A stretch of DNA of 64,000 nucleotides from Margaritifera margaritifera (lineage: Eukaryota > Mollusca > Bivalvia > Unionida > Margaritiferidae). Below, piece after piece: positions 1 to 11,959 of this stretch (its first letter is position 1; each line of letters starts with the position of its first letter). The notes beneath the pieces are model-generated. The model was not told the origin of the DNA, ran no database searches, and saw only the letters and a program-made list of their open reading frames with translations. A program made the translations under genes and the position numbers. The stretch lies in assembly GCA_029931535.1 (NCBI GenBank), contig JAQPZY010000749.1, positions 36,001 to 100,000 of the forward strand. Reading direction: 5' to 3'.

Positions 1-195
1 GAAACGTTTTCTATTATGATAAGATATTAGTATTACTTGAAAGTTTTGTATTATGATACGATATTAGTATTGCTGAGAAGTTTGCTATTTTATAATACGA
101 TTTAAGTGTTATTGAAAATTTTCTATTATGATACGATGTTAATATTACTGAGAAGTTTGCTATTATGATACGATATTAGAATTACTGGGAAGTTT
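1..195. repeat. Degenerate ~45-bp tandem repeat
   Basis: About four worn copies of a unit with TATTATGATACGATATTAGTATTAC followed by TGAGAAGTTTGC are present. The array is cut by the window edge. Confidence 0.7.
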
Positions 196-478
196 ATTAA
201 TATTCCTTTGCTTGAAGCATCTGGTTTGCTTATTTAAGCACATGCGCTGCTGATAATTCAGTACTTTTGTAACTGAAACCCCACTGTTGATATCTAAACT
301 AAATATTTGCATAATTTTGTCCGTTTAATCTGTGTATAGTTCTGAATAGGCGTCTTGTAAGTATACACTTATAATTAGATTGCATTCCATAGCCACGGTA
401 CACATTCATACACACATGCAAATGTAAATACATGTTCGTGTACATACACTGGCACGTGAATATGTAAACAATCACAAT

Positions 479-591
479 AAGCAAGCACCGTTATTGAACA
501 GTGACGTCTTACAACAAGCAAGCACCGTTATTGAACAGTGACGTCTTACAACAAGCAAGCGCCGTTATTGAAGAGTGACGTCTTACAACAA
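479..591. repeat. 37-bp tandem repeat, 3 copies
   Basis: The unit starts GCAAGCACCGTTATTG and contains GTGACGTC. Copies start near 481, 518 and 555 and are nearly identical. Confidence 0.9.
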
Positions 592-914
592 GTCCTTAAT
601 AAAGATTTTGCTGACATTATACTACCATAACAAACATTAGGTACAATGCCTTCAGACAGTACAGAGGAAGATAGAAAATTGATATATGCTTCTAAAGTTC
701 TGAAAATAAAGTAAATGACAGACACCCATGAGGGTCTATATGGATGGATGAAATATTATAGTGAATAAAGAAGAGAAATACAAGTTAAGCCTTATGTCAT
801 AGGGATTTCCAGCCATCAATCCGAATTCTCCTTTTTTATGGTGTTATATATAATCTTTATATACTTAAGTTTTGTCTATGACTGTAAGTTGTATGTTTAT
901 TTGAAAATACATAT
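592..914. other. No feature seen
   Basis: AT-rich unique-looking sequence; no exon, RNA or repeat could be supported. Confidence 0.5.
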
Positions 915-2275
915 CATGTATACTCGCGTATAAGCCCGTTCGCGGAAAATCCGATCCCCCAAACTGAATAGGTAAAACCATTAAAAAGTGCATGACCCGC
1001 GCATAAGCCGATCCGTAAAATAATACCGGTAAATTAAATATTATCCACCGCAAAGTGAAGTGTCTGTCAGTGTTGTTTACCGTGCGTGTTTACTAGTAAG
1101 TATATTGGTTCCATTTTTGTGCAAGTCTGAACAACCTGTATTTGTATTATATTTTGTGCTTTGCTGTATTAACACTGTGTTTGATGCAATAAAAGTTTTG
1201 ATTTGATTTATATTTTCTTTTTCCATCAGCCAGATATGATTCCTAAGTGATATGTCCCATGTTATCTGCCAATGCATGTGGGCTGATAAGCTCGTGGTTT
1301 GTAAAGGCATCACAGCCTGACTTTGTTTTCAAGATCCTTTTGATCGAGCTTAAAGTTGACACTTGTTCAGTGCCAAGTAGAGTCCTATACGTCTTACAAA
1401 TACGTGTTGGACCTTAATCCCTGTGCACCCTCTTTGTTTTCTCATATCACAACCCTTTGAACGAGCCGCGGAGTTTATACTTGTTCAGTGCCAAATAATA
1501 GAGGGTGGTTATTTGAACTCCCTGTGATCTTGCCGCACAATTAACACCTGTTCAGTTGCATCCTTTAATAGATTTCACAGGTGTACAGTGTATGATCGAA
1601 GTGTCACTTACAGAGCCCAAGCTCAGTCTCCACATAAGCACCCGCATATGACAGTACAGACGAGGAATCGGAGTCGGACGATATTTACGATGACTAGACG
1701 ACGATGGAGGATATCAGCACTATAATTGGTCACTCAGACGATGCGGATGAATTCCAGGACTTTGTACTAGATGACATTAGACAGTGACCTTTATAGGATA
1801 CTGTGAATCACAAAAGTGTGGACTTGACTTTCATTGTTTATTTGTGAGACATGTGGAATTAACATATTACGGGGTATTGTGAATCGGATCATTCTGGGCT
1901 ACTATTTTAATGCTGGTATGTGACCTATGATAGAATTCATGGATTTATCGTATCAACGGATTTAATATGTCAATTATTATAGACTTCTATGGATTTTTAT
2001 GACACAAAGATGAACAAAATGTAAGTTGTCAATTTTTATTTGTGACATATTCCACTCGATAATATATCTAATTGTATTTTACACTGGTTTTCTCATTATT
2101 ATTCCTACCTATCTACCTATCTATCCATCCAGTCTCCTCCAATATATACCGGTAGTCAACAAGAAAATGTCAAAATTTTCAGATTTAGACCTTGTCCCAC
2201 AGATAAGCCGACCCCCTTTCTTCCAGGCTTAAATTTTTTCTTAAATTATTATAATTATACAGGAGCATATACGGT
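915..2275 (+). mobile_element. Possible DNA-transposon remnant (pogo/Tigger-like?)
   Basis: The left end (TATACTCGCGTATAAGCC at 918) and short ATAAGCCGA-type motifs at 1002 and 2203 suggest an element. An acidic plus-strand reading at 1653-1787 (STDEESESDD, then DDADEFQDFVLDD, with one internal stop) resembles the acidic tail of pogo/Tigger transposases. I could not read a DDE domain, and the ends do not form a convincing inverted repeat. This is a weak call. Confidence 0.25.
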
Positions 2276-2344
2276 ACTTAGCTTTTGTTGAGTTGTTTAC
2301 ATATTATTTTCATAGGCATTTCGCAATTAGATTTTTGTGACATA

Positions 2345-2870
2345 TGTCATGTAGGCCAGTATTTATTACTCATATTCTGATGTGAGATAGGTCATATAGG
2401 CATGTATATTTATATACAGATTTTGGTAAAGAAGTTGATTATTGTTCTAGAATTCCGGTTCTAAAAGATCAGTCTGTAAGGAATCTATTTTAGTTGTGTT
2501 GTTGAAATCAGATTTAATCTGAGAGGAATTATTTATTTACAATATTTATTGGAAATACTAACGTGCTCATTGACTTTTGGATTAATACATGATTTCGGGA
2601 TTTATGTGAACTCATTCAAATATATTCTGGATTACATCATTGTCGTACATCAGGACATTGAAGGCTATTGGAATTCATTCGGAATATTCTATTATTTTGG
2701 ACCTGTGATTAGGACATTTAGGATTATTTAATTTAATTTAATTCACAAATTGTAAGTGTCTTTTCAATTTTCACTTTAATTGTCTGTAAATAAATTGCTT
2801 GTTGATTTTACCCATATTGTTGGTTTCACTTTCTTTCTGTTATATATTTTTAAGACCTAGATTCGTAACA
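2345..2870 (+). mobile_element. LTR of a gypsy-like retroelement (5' LTR)
   Basis: The segment runs from TGTCATGT to CGTAACA, about 526 bases, and holds AATAAA signals near the 3' end. It aligns over its length with 47878-48396: both have GTGCTCAT near the start of a shared block, CATCAGGACATT-type and GAATTC-GGAA-CATTCTAT-type blocks, AATAAATTGCTTGTTGATTT and a TTTCACTTTCTTTCTGTTA end. A dead gag lies just downstream, which fits a 5' LTR. Boundaries are judged by eye. Confidence 0.65.
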
Positions 2871-3111
2871 ATGGTGACACATACAGATTTAACAAAAGAA
2901 AAGGTGACATATGATCAATAGAAATACGAACTCAAGAGTTTGCGTTTTGAGAAGATATACAAACTGGAGTGTACAAACAATCAGCCGATCAGTCGAATGT
3001 AAAGCAGGTGAAATTGTGATTTGACTGGATCCAGGATCGGACATATGTAAAGCAGGTGAAATTGTGATTTGACTGGTGCTAGGATCCGGCATATCAGAGA
3101 TACTAGAGTAA

Positions 3112-3960
3112 TTTAAGAATGTTTATGAGGTTTTAGACAATGAACAGAGATTCTTGGCCATGTTGTATAGCACCAAACAAAGAGATGATGAAGATATTGC
3201 AGCATGGATATGTAAATTTGAAGGCAGTTTTAACAAGGCAATTGAACAGAATTGGTGATTTTCGAAGAACAAACAAAGGAATGAGACTGGATTAGAAGAA
3301 TGTCTCAGGACAAAATTTCGGAACTATCAAAGATTTTGACAAGTTGAGAGTGGAAATTACGAAAATAGACTCGGATCATATCAGTAGAAAAGAGGATATA
3401 CGGACTCGATTATAACAAAGAGTACAAGAGACAGATCAGATGATGTCAAAAAAGAAATAGAACAACTCAGAAATATGATACAGTATGTAACCTGAGCAGT
3501 GAGGTACATGAGTAAACTGTTGGAACTATTCACAGACAACAGATAAAAAAAACCCACACGAATCTGGAAAAGAGAATAAGACAACTATACCAAAGCAATA
3601 TCAGAAGAATAGATCAGAAGGCACTCTAAGCCCACAGAATGAGCATCACCCGGAAAGGATGAAAAGTAGATTTCATGTGGCAGAGGGAAACAAAGATATA
3701 CAGAAAATCAGCAGAGCAGACACAATATTTTTTTCAAGAGAACGTACCGAGAATAGGCAAGCAGAAAAAGATGACCAATATGGAGCTAAACTACAATGCA
3801 TGCCAAGTATATTGTGAATGTGGACAGATAATGCATTACCAACGGAAATGCAGGGTCGATCTGGACCATAGCAAAAATATGCACAGAGAACCAGAAAGAT
3901 CTGACACTAAGGCTGAGAAAATTATTTTGGAGGCCACATAATCTGTACCACATTCCTTGC
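3112..3960 (+). pseudogene. Decayed retrotransposon Gag with degenerate zinc knuckle
   Basis: A plus-strand reading with stops and frameshifts gives LAMLYSTKQRDDEDIAAW followed by a CKFEGSFNKAIEQ helix (3112-3257), then DFDKLRVEI and SDHISRKED (3330-3400). This pattern is typical of gypsy-type Gag capsid regions common in mollusc genomes. Near 3820-3860 a CECGQIMHYQRKC segment resembles a CCHC zinc knuckle with a displaced first Cys. Position after the LTR at 2345-2870 supports one broken element. No protease, RT or integrase was readable downstream. A 54-bp duplication sits at about 3000-3085. Confidence 0.6.
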
Positions 3961-4358
3961 CGCTAAAGCCACCTTCGATTAGACCACAGTGAGAACAAGG
4001 AAAACCGCAATGGCATGAAACATATCATATGAGACAGACATGACAGAGAGCAAAACAGACACGATAAGAACGCTAGTTGAAAGTGACGTTCTTCCCAGTA
4101 GGGCAATATACATCATAGAAAGAGTGCTTAGTACTATCATCGATTATAATATCCCTTTTATCTCAATACTTGTTAATGAAGCGCTGTTTTTGCTTTAAAT
4201 CGATATTTGATTTCTAATGTATGTTGCTTTTAAATCCCCCAAAAAGTATGAACATGTTGGTTCTTAATTTTTTTTTTTTTACATTTTCAATAGATACCTT
4301 CCTATGTTCACAATATAATTCTGTGTGCATAGATACAGCATGAAACGCAAACTGGTTT
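3961..4358. other. No gene; possibly further retroelement debris
   Basis: No open frame of note. The sequence continues from the gag remnant and may be part of the same element, but no motif was recognised. Confidence 0.4.
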
Positions 4359-4606
4359 ATGTGATAGTTTTCCCTTCTTTTGAGGAACCGCGGTGGCTCA
4401 GTGGTTAGCGTGCCGGACTCACGACCAAAATGGTGCGGGTTCGAATCCTACAATCGGGCCAGCCTGGGTCAGCTACCGTGGTGTGTCCTTGGGCAAGCCA
4501 CTTTACTCCGATTGCCTCGGCACTATGTAATCTACTTGTGTTGCTGTGCCGTAAAGCACCAACCAAATCCTTCTTTTGTGGTCATGTGGTAGTTTTCCTT
4601 CCTTTT
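4359..4606 (+). mobile_element. tRNA-derived SINE with target-site duplications
   Basis: The element (about 4382-4583) starts with a tRNA-like head: pol III A box TGGCTCAGTGG at 4394-4404 and B box GGTTCGAATCC at 4438-4448, both matching consensus. A conserved core with TCCTTGGGCAAGCCACTTTA follows, as in several metazoan SINE families. The flanks 4359-4381 and 4584-4606 are 20/23 identical and look like a diverged target-site duplication. The SINE family cannot be named without a search. Confidence 0.85.
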
Positions 4607-5708
4607 TGTGTTTATTTGACAGTTTCATTCTTTGTCTGGTCACATCATGTTTTCAAGATTGTATATGACAATGTTGTCCCGCCATTTTTACACTGTGAAG
4701 GTGTCTCGCCTTTTTAACCATATGATGTTCTCCCCTTTATGGAAGTTCATTATCTTATAAGATGTGATATAATACCGATCTAATTTTACAGCTCTAACAG
4801 GGACTATTCAAAGTTAACATTCTTAAAAAGACATATAACCCTTGTCTTGAATGAGTGCACAAACTCCATACGTCTGGGCATTTATTCAACTTTAATCATT
4901 GATTGCAATATCAACCGTCATTCATGTTATGCATGCTAAATAAATGAAGTGAAACCATAAATGGACTCATGGATCGTTTTCACTGAAGATGAAACGAATC
5001 CTCGCTTACAGAAAATAAGAAAGATCGACAGATAGATATCCATTCATTTACTCTTTCAATCATTTATTGATATATATCTAGAGTTCAAATAAATAAACAC
5101 CACGTGACTAAATATTCATCCTGTTCATGTATTATTTTATCAATATTTACTTGAAAAAGTCATACTTTTTCGTTCAGAGTGTTGATGCTTTAATTTAGTT
5201 TAGCTTATGTGTTATTTCGATGCCAAGGAAACTTGTAAGGCTAATATCGACATCTCCATATATAATATTCAGTTACAGATCGGAAGAACATGGCAGCATT
5301 TATGGAACAGTAATATGGACACTTGAAGTGTGTTTTATTGATATGCAAAAATTAAGAAGGCATTATAAGGAAATATAATGATTGTAAAGAAGAGAGCATT
5401 AAAGACTTTTCAATGAACACACTGACAACACTACTATTGATTCAAAGTCACTATCGGATTTTCGTCTAGCGAGATGGGTAGAACATTACTTTTTTTGGTT
5501 GCCGCCAGACCTTTTTAGCTCATTCCAGGGTTTCCCCTGGAAATTAAAGATCTTGGATGCAGCCATATTTTATCGACATGGAGGTACTGGCTGAATAGAT
5601 TGGAATTTTTTGTCGAACAAATAATAACTGGGACTTCATGGATGTGCAGTGCAGAACGTCATCAATGTTGTCCCAAGACCCACAGCCCACCTCCACCCCC
5701 ACCTCTCT

Positions 5709-5711
<3 letters not shown>
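4607..5711. other. No gene seen
   Basis: Unique-looking AT-rich intergenic DNA. Nothing coding or structured could be supported. Confidence 0.5.
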
Positions 5712-5782
<71 letters not shown>

Positions 5783-5932
5783 TAGCGTACTAACAAGGGG
5801 GGGGGACGGGGCGGTTGCCCCGGGCGCAAGAGGTCTTGTGGCACCAAAACAGTTGATGATAATTTTGGGCCTCGTATTATGGCCCTTTGGGCCATCATCG
5901 TCGCTCAGTGCGCCATTTACCCTTAGTACGCC

Positions 5933-6005
<73 letters not shown>
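5712..6005. repeat. (CA)n microsatellite interrupted by a MITE
   Basis: Pure CA runs occupy 5712-5780 and 5937-6005. They are split by a 157-bp non-repetitive insert. All long open frames here are read through the dinucleotide run and are not genes. Confidence 0.95.
5780..5936. mobile_element. Small hAT-like MITE inserted in (CA)n
   Basis: The 157-bp insert has terminal inverted repeats CTGTAGCGTACTAA at 5780-5793 and the complement of CAGTGGCGTACTAA at 5923-5936 (12/14 identical). CAGTGGCGTA-type ends are typical of hAT elements. An 8-bp target duplication cannot be seen separately because both flanks are CACACACA. Confidence 0.6.
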
Positions 6006-6007
<2 letters not shown>

Positions 6008-6609
6008 CAGTTTGTATTTTAGCTACAATAATTGGCTTTAAAATCAGAACAGTCTGTTCATTAACGTGAGGTTAAATCCGATTGGTCAGTGGCTGTACAT
6101 AGCCGATTCTGACCAAGATATTTCCCTTTTATATTAATAGACTGCTCCTACAGCCTACAAAAGTACACATACATAAGGTATTTTCTCTGTAGAATTGATA
6201 TTAGGAGATGAATGTGTTGGAGATCAGAATATAAAGTGTTGCACTTTATTATGTAAATGACTGGATACATATCTGAATAGAAAGCATACTGTACTGAATA
6301 TAAAACTAGTTTATATTGTCATTCATCAGTATGCTTTGAAATTATGGCTCATAGTTGCCAACCATTGACATTTTCATCCTAACTTCACGACCATGTTCTT
6401 TATAAAAAGAAACTTGTCACGGCGTTGACAGTGCTCTCCCTACGCTATATTCTATTTCCAACACTGAATTAGTTTCATCAGCTTGGGATAGCTTGTTTAG
6501 TCTTCCTACTTATTTCTGCCAAATGTTACCACCAAGCAACTATATTTTCATCTAGTGATAGTTTAATAGCATCAGGCCAAACACATGGTTAAACTCTTGA
6601 GTTATTCCT
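6006..6609. other. No feature seen
   Basis: Unique-looking intergenic DNA with no supported gene. Confidence 0.5.
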
Positions 6610-6693
6610 GAGCCAGAAATGTGTTCCATGGCAAGAGAAATAAGGTTCGGAGAGCCAGAAATGTGTCCCATGGCAAGAGAAATAAGCCTAGGA
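6610..6693. repeat. 42-bp repeat, 2 copies
   Basis: GAGCCAGAAATGTGT followed by CCATGGCAAGAGAAATAAG occurs at 6610 and 6652. Confidence 0.8.
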
Positions 6694-6740
6694 GAGCCAG
6701 TTTCCTGTATGATGGTACTAAGGATATCGCTCCCGTTTCA

Positions 6741-7370
6741 ATGTATATTCCAGGTCTCTCGGTAGATAACTAGGTGTTAGTTTGGATGTATATTTCAGGC
6801 CTTTCGGTACATAACTAGGTGTTAGTTTGGATGTATATTTCAGGCCTTTCGGTACATAACTAGGTATTAGTTTAGATGTATTTTCCAGGCCTCTCGGTAG
6901 ATAACTAGGTGTTAGTTTGGATGTATATTCCAGGCCTCTGGGTACATAACTAGGTGTTAGTTTGGATGTATATTTCAGGCCTTTCGGTACATAACTAGGT
7001 GTTAGTTTGGATGTATATTTCAGGCCTCTCGACCAAACTAACTAGGTGTTAGTTTGGATGTATATTTCAGGCCTCTCAGTACATAACTAGGTGTTAGTTT
7101 GGATGTATATTTCAGGCCTTTCGGTACATAACTAGGTGTTAGTTTGGATGTATATTCCAGGCCTCTCGGTACATAACTAGGTATTAATTTGGATGTATAT
7201 TCCAGGCCTTTCGGTACATAACTAGATGCTAGTTTGGATGTATATTTCAGGCCTTTCGGTACATAACTAGGTGTTAGTTTGGATGTATATTTCAGGCCTC
7301 TCGGTACATAACTAGGTATTAATTTGGATGTATATTCCAGGCCTTTCGGTACATAACTAGGTGTTAGTTT
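6741..7370. repeat. 45-bp minisatellite, ~14 copies
   Basis: The unit contains GGTACATAACTAGGTGTTAG and GGATGTATATTTCAGGCC. Because 45 is a multiple of three, the minus strand stays open over several copies (LTPSYVPKGLKYTSK repeats), but there is no other sign of a gene. Confidence 0.95.
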
Positions 7371-8819
7371 CTTCAATTTTAAGTACATGATTGGGTCATT
7401 ATTTCAGATGTATAGGTACATCACTTTTCGTCTCGAGTTTGTCACCACTAATCTATAACCCAATTAAAGCACGAGAGGAAAATTAAATACTTACACACCT
7501 GTTGTTCAGTGCCATGACATGGGTTTCTTGGAAAAAGAGTTTACACTTTACAGTTAGCCAGTTTCATCGACTACTGTTATCTACAAGTAGCAATTAACTT
7601 GTACCTGAAAAGGTATATGAATTTAAAATTAATGTTGCACACGATTGGCTACATTTTAGGACGCCGGGCAGCACGCCCTATCAGAAACTATATTATGTTA
7701 CTATCATGATCAATTGTGGACTTTCGATAGTTCTGCTTCCGTCTCGTGTCTTACTAATTTCAGAGATCATTTATCACGTTCTGATGTTTAACGGTTGACA
7801 TGCAGGTGTGTATATCAGTGTGCGTGTGTGTGTTTTAGAAGATAGTATAATAGTCCTAGGTTTTAGTAGTGTCTTGCAGACTATTAAATGTAACTTCTAG
7901 AAGCGGTCTATAGTAGAAGGGGCGAATAATAAAACAATTACCAGGATTGCCAGAATCTGCATAATACATTCGAAATCCACAGTGACCATGGAGTAGTGAG
8001 GTAATTTTGTTTGCAAAATGTCTGGGAAAAGAGATTTGAAAAACCTCAGTCACCAAGTTGGTAAAGACGATAGTCCGGAGATGAACATTTTACAACTGAC
8101 AAATTAAGCGGATGCTACGCTCAACCTGAATTGATAGTTATGCGTTCAGAGGCAATGTTTAACAGATTATGGGAATTGGGATGATCTTCAAATGTGTAGT
8201 CGCTGGTGACAATCCTTTATGATGGCTTCAGACATATTAATGGTAGCCCCCATTCTCACCTACCTGCCACCATGGACCTTGGTGTTTATGTTCTTGCTAA
8301 TACTGCAGAATAATAACATTTCTGCAAAATATAAATGTCAACAGTCAACGACAATAACTAAGATTGAAAGAGAGCACTGTGCAATGGTTCTATGTCTTGA
8401 AAGGAAAAATATTGTGCGAATAATCTTGCATCCTCAATATTTTATCTGTCTAAAAATATTCAGGCTGCATGAATTTCAGTCATAATACCCATGCAGATTT
8501 AATCAGCAAGATTAGGTCGAAACAACCTTGAACTATAACCTGATTGACACCTGTGATTGCTGGTAAAGCAGTTTTGGTTAATGTGAAATATTTTGACAAA
8601 CCTCTTACTGGAGACAAGAAGTTGGCATTATCATGGCCATTGTCCCCCGCCACCTGGTACGAAAGGGCTGGAGTAGTAGGATTTGGGTTCATTATGAAAT
8701 CGTTCTAAGTCAATCATAGACAATATCTCATTAAATTGAGCTCATAGTATGTCTTGACATTGATATCATCTAAGATCTTGTTAATATAAAGATTCATGGC
8801 CAATGTAATTGCAAAAAAT
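7371..8819. other. No gene seen
   Basis: Intergenic DNA. Short open frames at 7856-8056 (minus) and 8219-8485 (plus) have no recognisable domain. Confidence 0.45.
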
Positions 8820-10300
8820 GAAAATGCTAGAATTTTGACAAGCCGCTAAATATATTCAAAGTCAATCAAGGGGCAGAACTCTATAAAATACACCCCAAAT
8901 TTGATGATCATCCAGTTCATCTTAGATATTCAGGATTAGGCTTTTCAGGAAATTGGGCTGAAAAAATATATGAATGCTAGAGTGTTCAGCAGCCCGTGTG
9001 AAGTCTATTCTAAGTCATTCAACTGTCATAACTGTGCAAGATTTTGTATAAGTCTGATCATTATCGAACTCAGAGACATTGCTAAGAAGAAGCTTCACGC
9101 CACATTCGGTTGAAATCAGTTTAAATTGTGAATGCTAGAGTATTCACATGCCATTGAGGTGCGTATTCATATTCTTTCAAGGGCCACAACACTGTAATAT
9201 AATGTAAAAATACGATCGTCATCAAAATCCTTCAAAGACCTTGTTGAACTGAATCTTTTCTCCATATCTGATAGGAATAAAACAAATATATATCCTAAAG
9301 AGTTCACAAGCCATACCGATGCTTATTATAAATTCGTATAAGAACTTGTTGAGGTGAAGCATCATATTCAGATTGGTTTAAATCATATAAAAAATATGAA
9401 TGCTAGAGTGTTTACAAGCCAGCAGATGGCTATTCTAAGGGCCATAACTCTGCAAAATATGCTTACAAAATTTGGTAGTCGTAAAGCTCATCTGGTTTCT
9501 TGTTAAGATAAAGCTTCACATAAATTTGTGGTTAAAATCTAATTGGAAACGTGGAAGTTAGAGTGCTGAAAAGGCTGTCATCATAAACTCATCCGAGCTC
9601 TTGGCAAGCTTGAAAACCAGTCTATTTGAAATCTAATAATATACGTGGAAGCTAGAGTGTTGAAAAGGCGGTGCATTAACAGCGCCTGCGGTACAACGAT
9701 CAAGGACCATGATTCTAAGAAGATATATAGGGCATGCTCATCATAAGCCTCATCCGAGTTCTTGCTAAGCTTGACAACCAGTCTAGTTGAAATCTAATAA
9801 TACATGTGGAAGCTAGAGTCTTCAGGAGGTTGGTGCATTGGCGACGCTAACGCTGAGATAATCAAGAGCCATAACTCTATGAAATATGTGCAGAATGTTG
9901 TCATCAACAAACTCGTCCAAGTTCTTGATGAAATAAAGCTTTACAGCAAACTTGATGTCTACTTATAAATGTGAAAGCTAGAGTGTTCACAAAGTTATAC
10001 ACTCGCATTGCCTATGCTAAGAATATCAAAGGCCATAGCTCAATGAAATATTGCAGAACATGCTCATCGTCAATCAAATCTAAAGAACTGTTCTTGAGAT
10101 GAAGCATGAAAGCAACTTTATTTGACATTTGGAAGCTAGAGTGTTCACAAGGTTGTAGACTAGCAATGCCTATTCTAAGGTGATCAAGGATCACAACTGC
10201 AAGAAATATGCTCAGAATGTATTCATCACTGAACCCGTCCAAGCGGCTATCGGGATAAAGTTTCACAAAAAATTCGTTTCAAATCTAAATGTAGCAATAA
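8820..10300 (+). repeat. Diverged ~157-bp tandem satellite, ~9 copies
   Basis: GCTAGAGTGTTCACAAG-like anchors occur at 8827, 8977, 9135, 9403, 9557, 9652, 9813, 9978 and 10136. They are followed in most units by a GCCATAACTCT-like block and a TTCTTG-AA-AAGCTTCAC-like block. Spacing is mostly 150-167 bases. Copies are worn and some are truncated. No coding potential. Confidence 0.75.
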
Positions 10301-11699
10301 TGCCATTATTGTACGCACTGATAACGCCTTTATCACTGATAACGCCTTTATTATGCCAAGGACACTTCCAATCCCCCGTCCCTGTCCTCGCCAAGTCAGT
10401 TCTGTCAGAAAATGAAATGGGCGTCGTACAGCATGTCACACTGGCCGTTTTGAATAGGTCTCAGTGACGCCAGGTGATACTGGCTAACCCCTGTATAAAA
10501 TCTCACAGCCAAACTTGCTGCAAGATAACTTGAAGTATTGAGTGCAAAAACTATTCAAAGGGGCAGGTAAGTCGAACGTTACTAAATCGTCCGCTTGAAT
10601 ATCACATGCTCTAATGTACTCGTCGATTTCTAATCACAGAAGCCCTATCGGAGGAATAAAGGTGTATTTGAGAAATATTACAAAGTGAACACAGTTTTTA
10701 TTTTAATCGCAATGTATACACATTTTAAACTGTCTATTTGATTAAAATTTGAAATAGAATTTAGACGTATGTCAAAGATTATATAAAGTCTGTTACAAAT
10801 GAAAGAGTACCCTATATAGGTCCAATGGATGAAAATATCCTAATAATAATATAGACACATGGACTGGTGTGAAGCCGATTTATGGTTATTTTGTAAACAT
10901 TTATTCAAAACGCTGTAGATATGTGCACTTAGTTTTTCTGCGAAAATATCAGATTGTGCAACTTTGTGATCTAATTAGCGAGGTAAGTTTACGTTCCATG
11001 AAGACGGGATCTTCTTGAGAGGTTGGCGGTAGTCTGTCTGGAAAAAAAGGACAAAAGTGCTACCACTGGTATATTTGAATAAGATTACAAATATAAAAAA
11101 ATATCGCCGAAAAACATATGTAAAAACATATTTGGACAGAGTTTAGGTTTAATTTTAAGAAAGAATATATCCAGATGAAACAACAAGGAAACATCGTTTA
11201 AAGGTTAGTACAATTTCTTCTTCCAAAATAGACATCATAGGGGTTGAAATGATTATTTTCCAAATCTACCAAATATGACAGTACACAAGATGGAAATGAC
11301 AGAATACAAAACGAGAAAACATTGAAGTAAAACTGTCAGAACTGTAAATATCACCCTACTCTGTATATCTCTATATCTCATTTGCTTTTTGTACATGACA
11401 GTTCTTAAACACAGAAATACTATTGAAATCTTACTACTGCATAATTGCAGATGATAAAATGCCACAATTGCTGAAAAATCGCAACACAAAATAATTTGAC
11501 ATTTTTTTTAACAATATTAAATGAATGAGCAGAGCTTACAATTGAAAAACAGCAAACTATATTTTATCAAATGAACACCGGATACTATAGGTATTACCGC
11601 GTCCACGTTTGCACGATTTATCTTCATGTGCATTAGAAACTATATACCAGTTTTATACTGTGTAATTAGCAGGTTATTTAACCTGTTTATGTAGAGTTT
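10301..11699. other. No gene seen
   Basis: AT-rich intergenic sequence without a supported gene, except a doubled 18-base TGATAACGCCTTTATCAC-like motif near 10320. Confidence 0.45.
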
Positions 11700-11868
11700 C
11701 GCAGTCATTCAAAAATGTAAATAGTTCAGGACTCCTCTCTATTTTTGCATTGCATGTTTATCTTGTTTCTGTAAGTTGTTTCTTCCCCTGACGAAGAGCT
11801 TGATTATCTTGAAACGTTGTGGAACTGCTTTTTTAAACTGTACCCAAATTCTCTCTCTCTCTCTATCT

Positions 11869-11956
<88 letters not shown>
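11700..11956 (+). mobile_element. Copy 1 of an unnamed mobile-element tail plus (CT)n/(TA)n
   Basis: The stretch 11700-11840 (AGTCATTCAAAAATGTAAAT, then CCTGACGAAGAGCTTGAT, then CTTGAAACGTTG) matches 42990-43430 in order and orientation. Motifs of the GACGAAGAGC...GAAACGTT type are common in retroelement 3' ends. It runs into (CT)n at about 11850-11870 and (TA)n at 11872-11956. The family is not identified. Confidence 0.5.

Positions 11957-11959
<3 letters not shown>

Noticed and set aside
5544..6069. Several overlapping frames of 60-130 codons
   Set aside because: All are Cys-Val or Thr-His runs read from (CA)n.
11785..11830. Hammerhead ribozyme (CTGACGA...GAAAC)
   Set aside because: Core-like motifs are present, but stem II is very short and the second copy at 43.37 kb lacks the GAAA core. 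There is not enough support.
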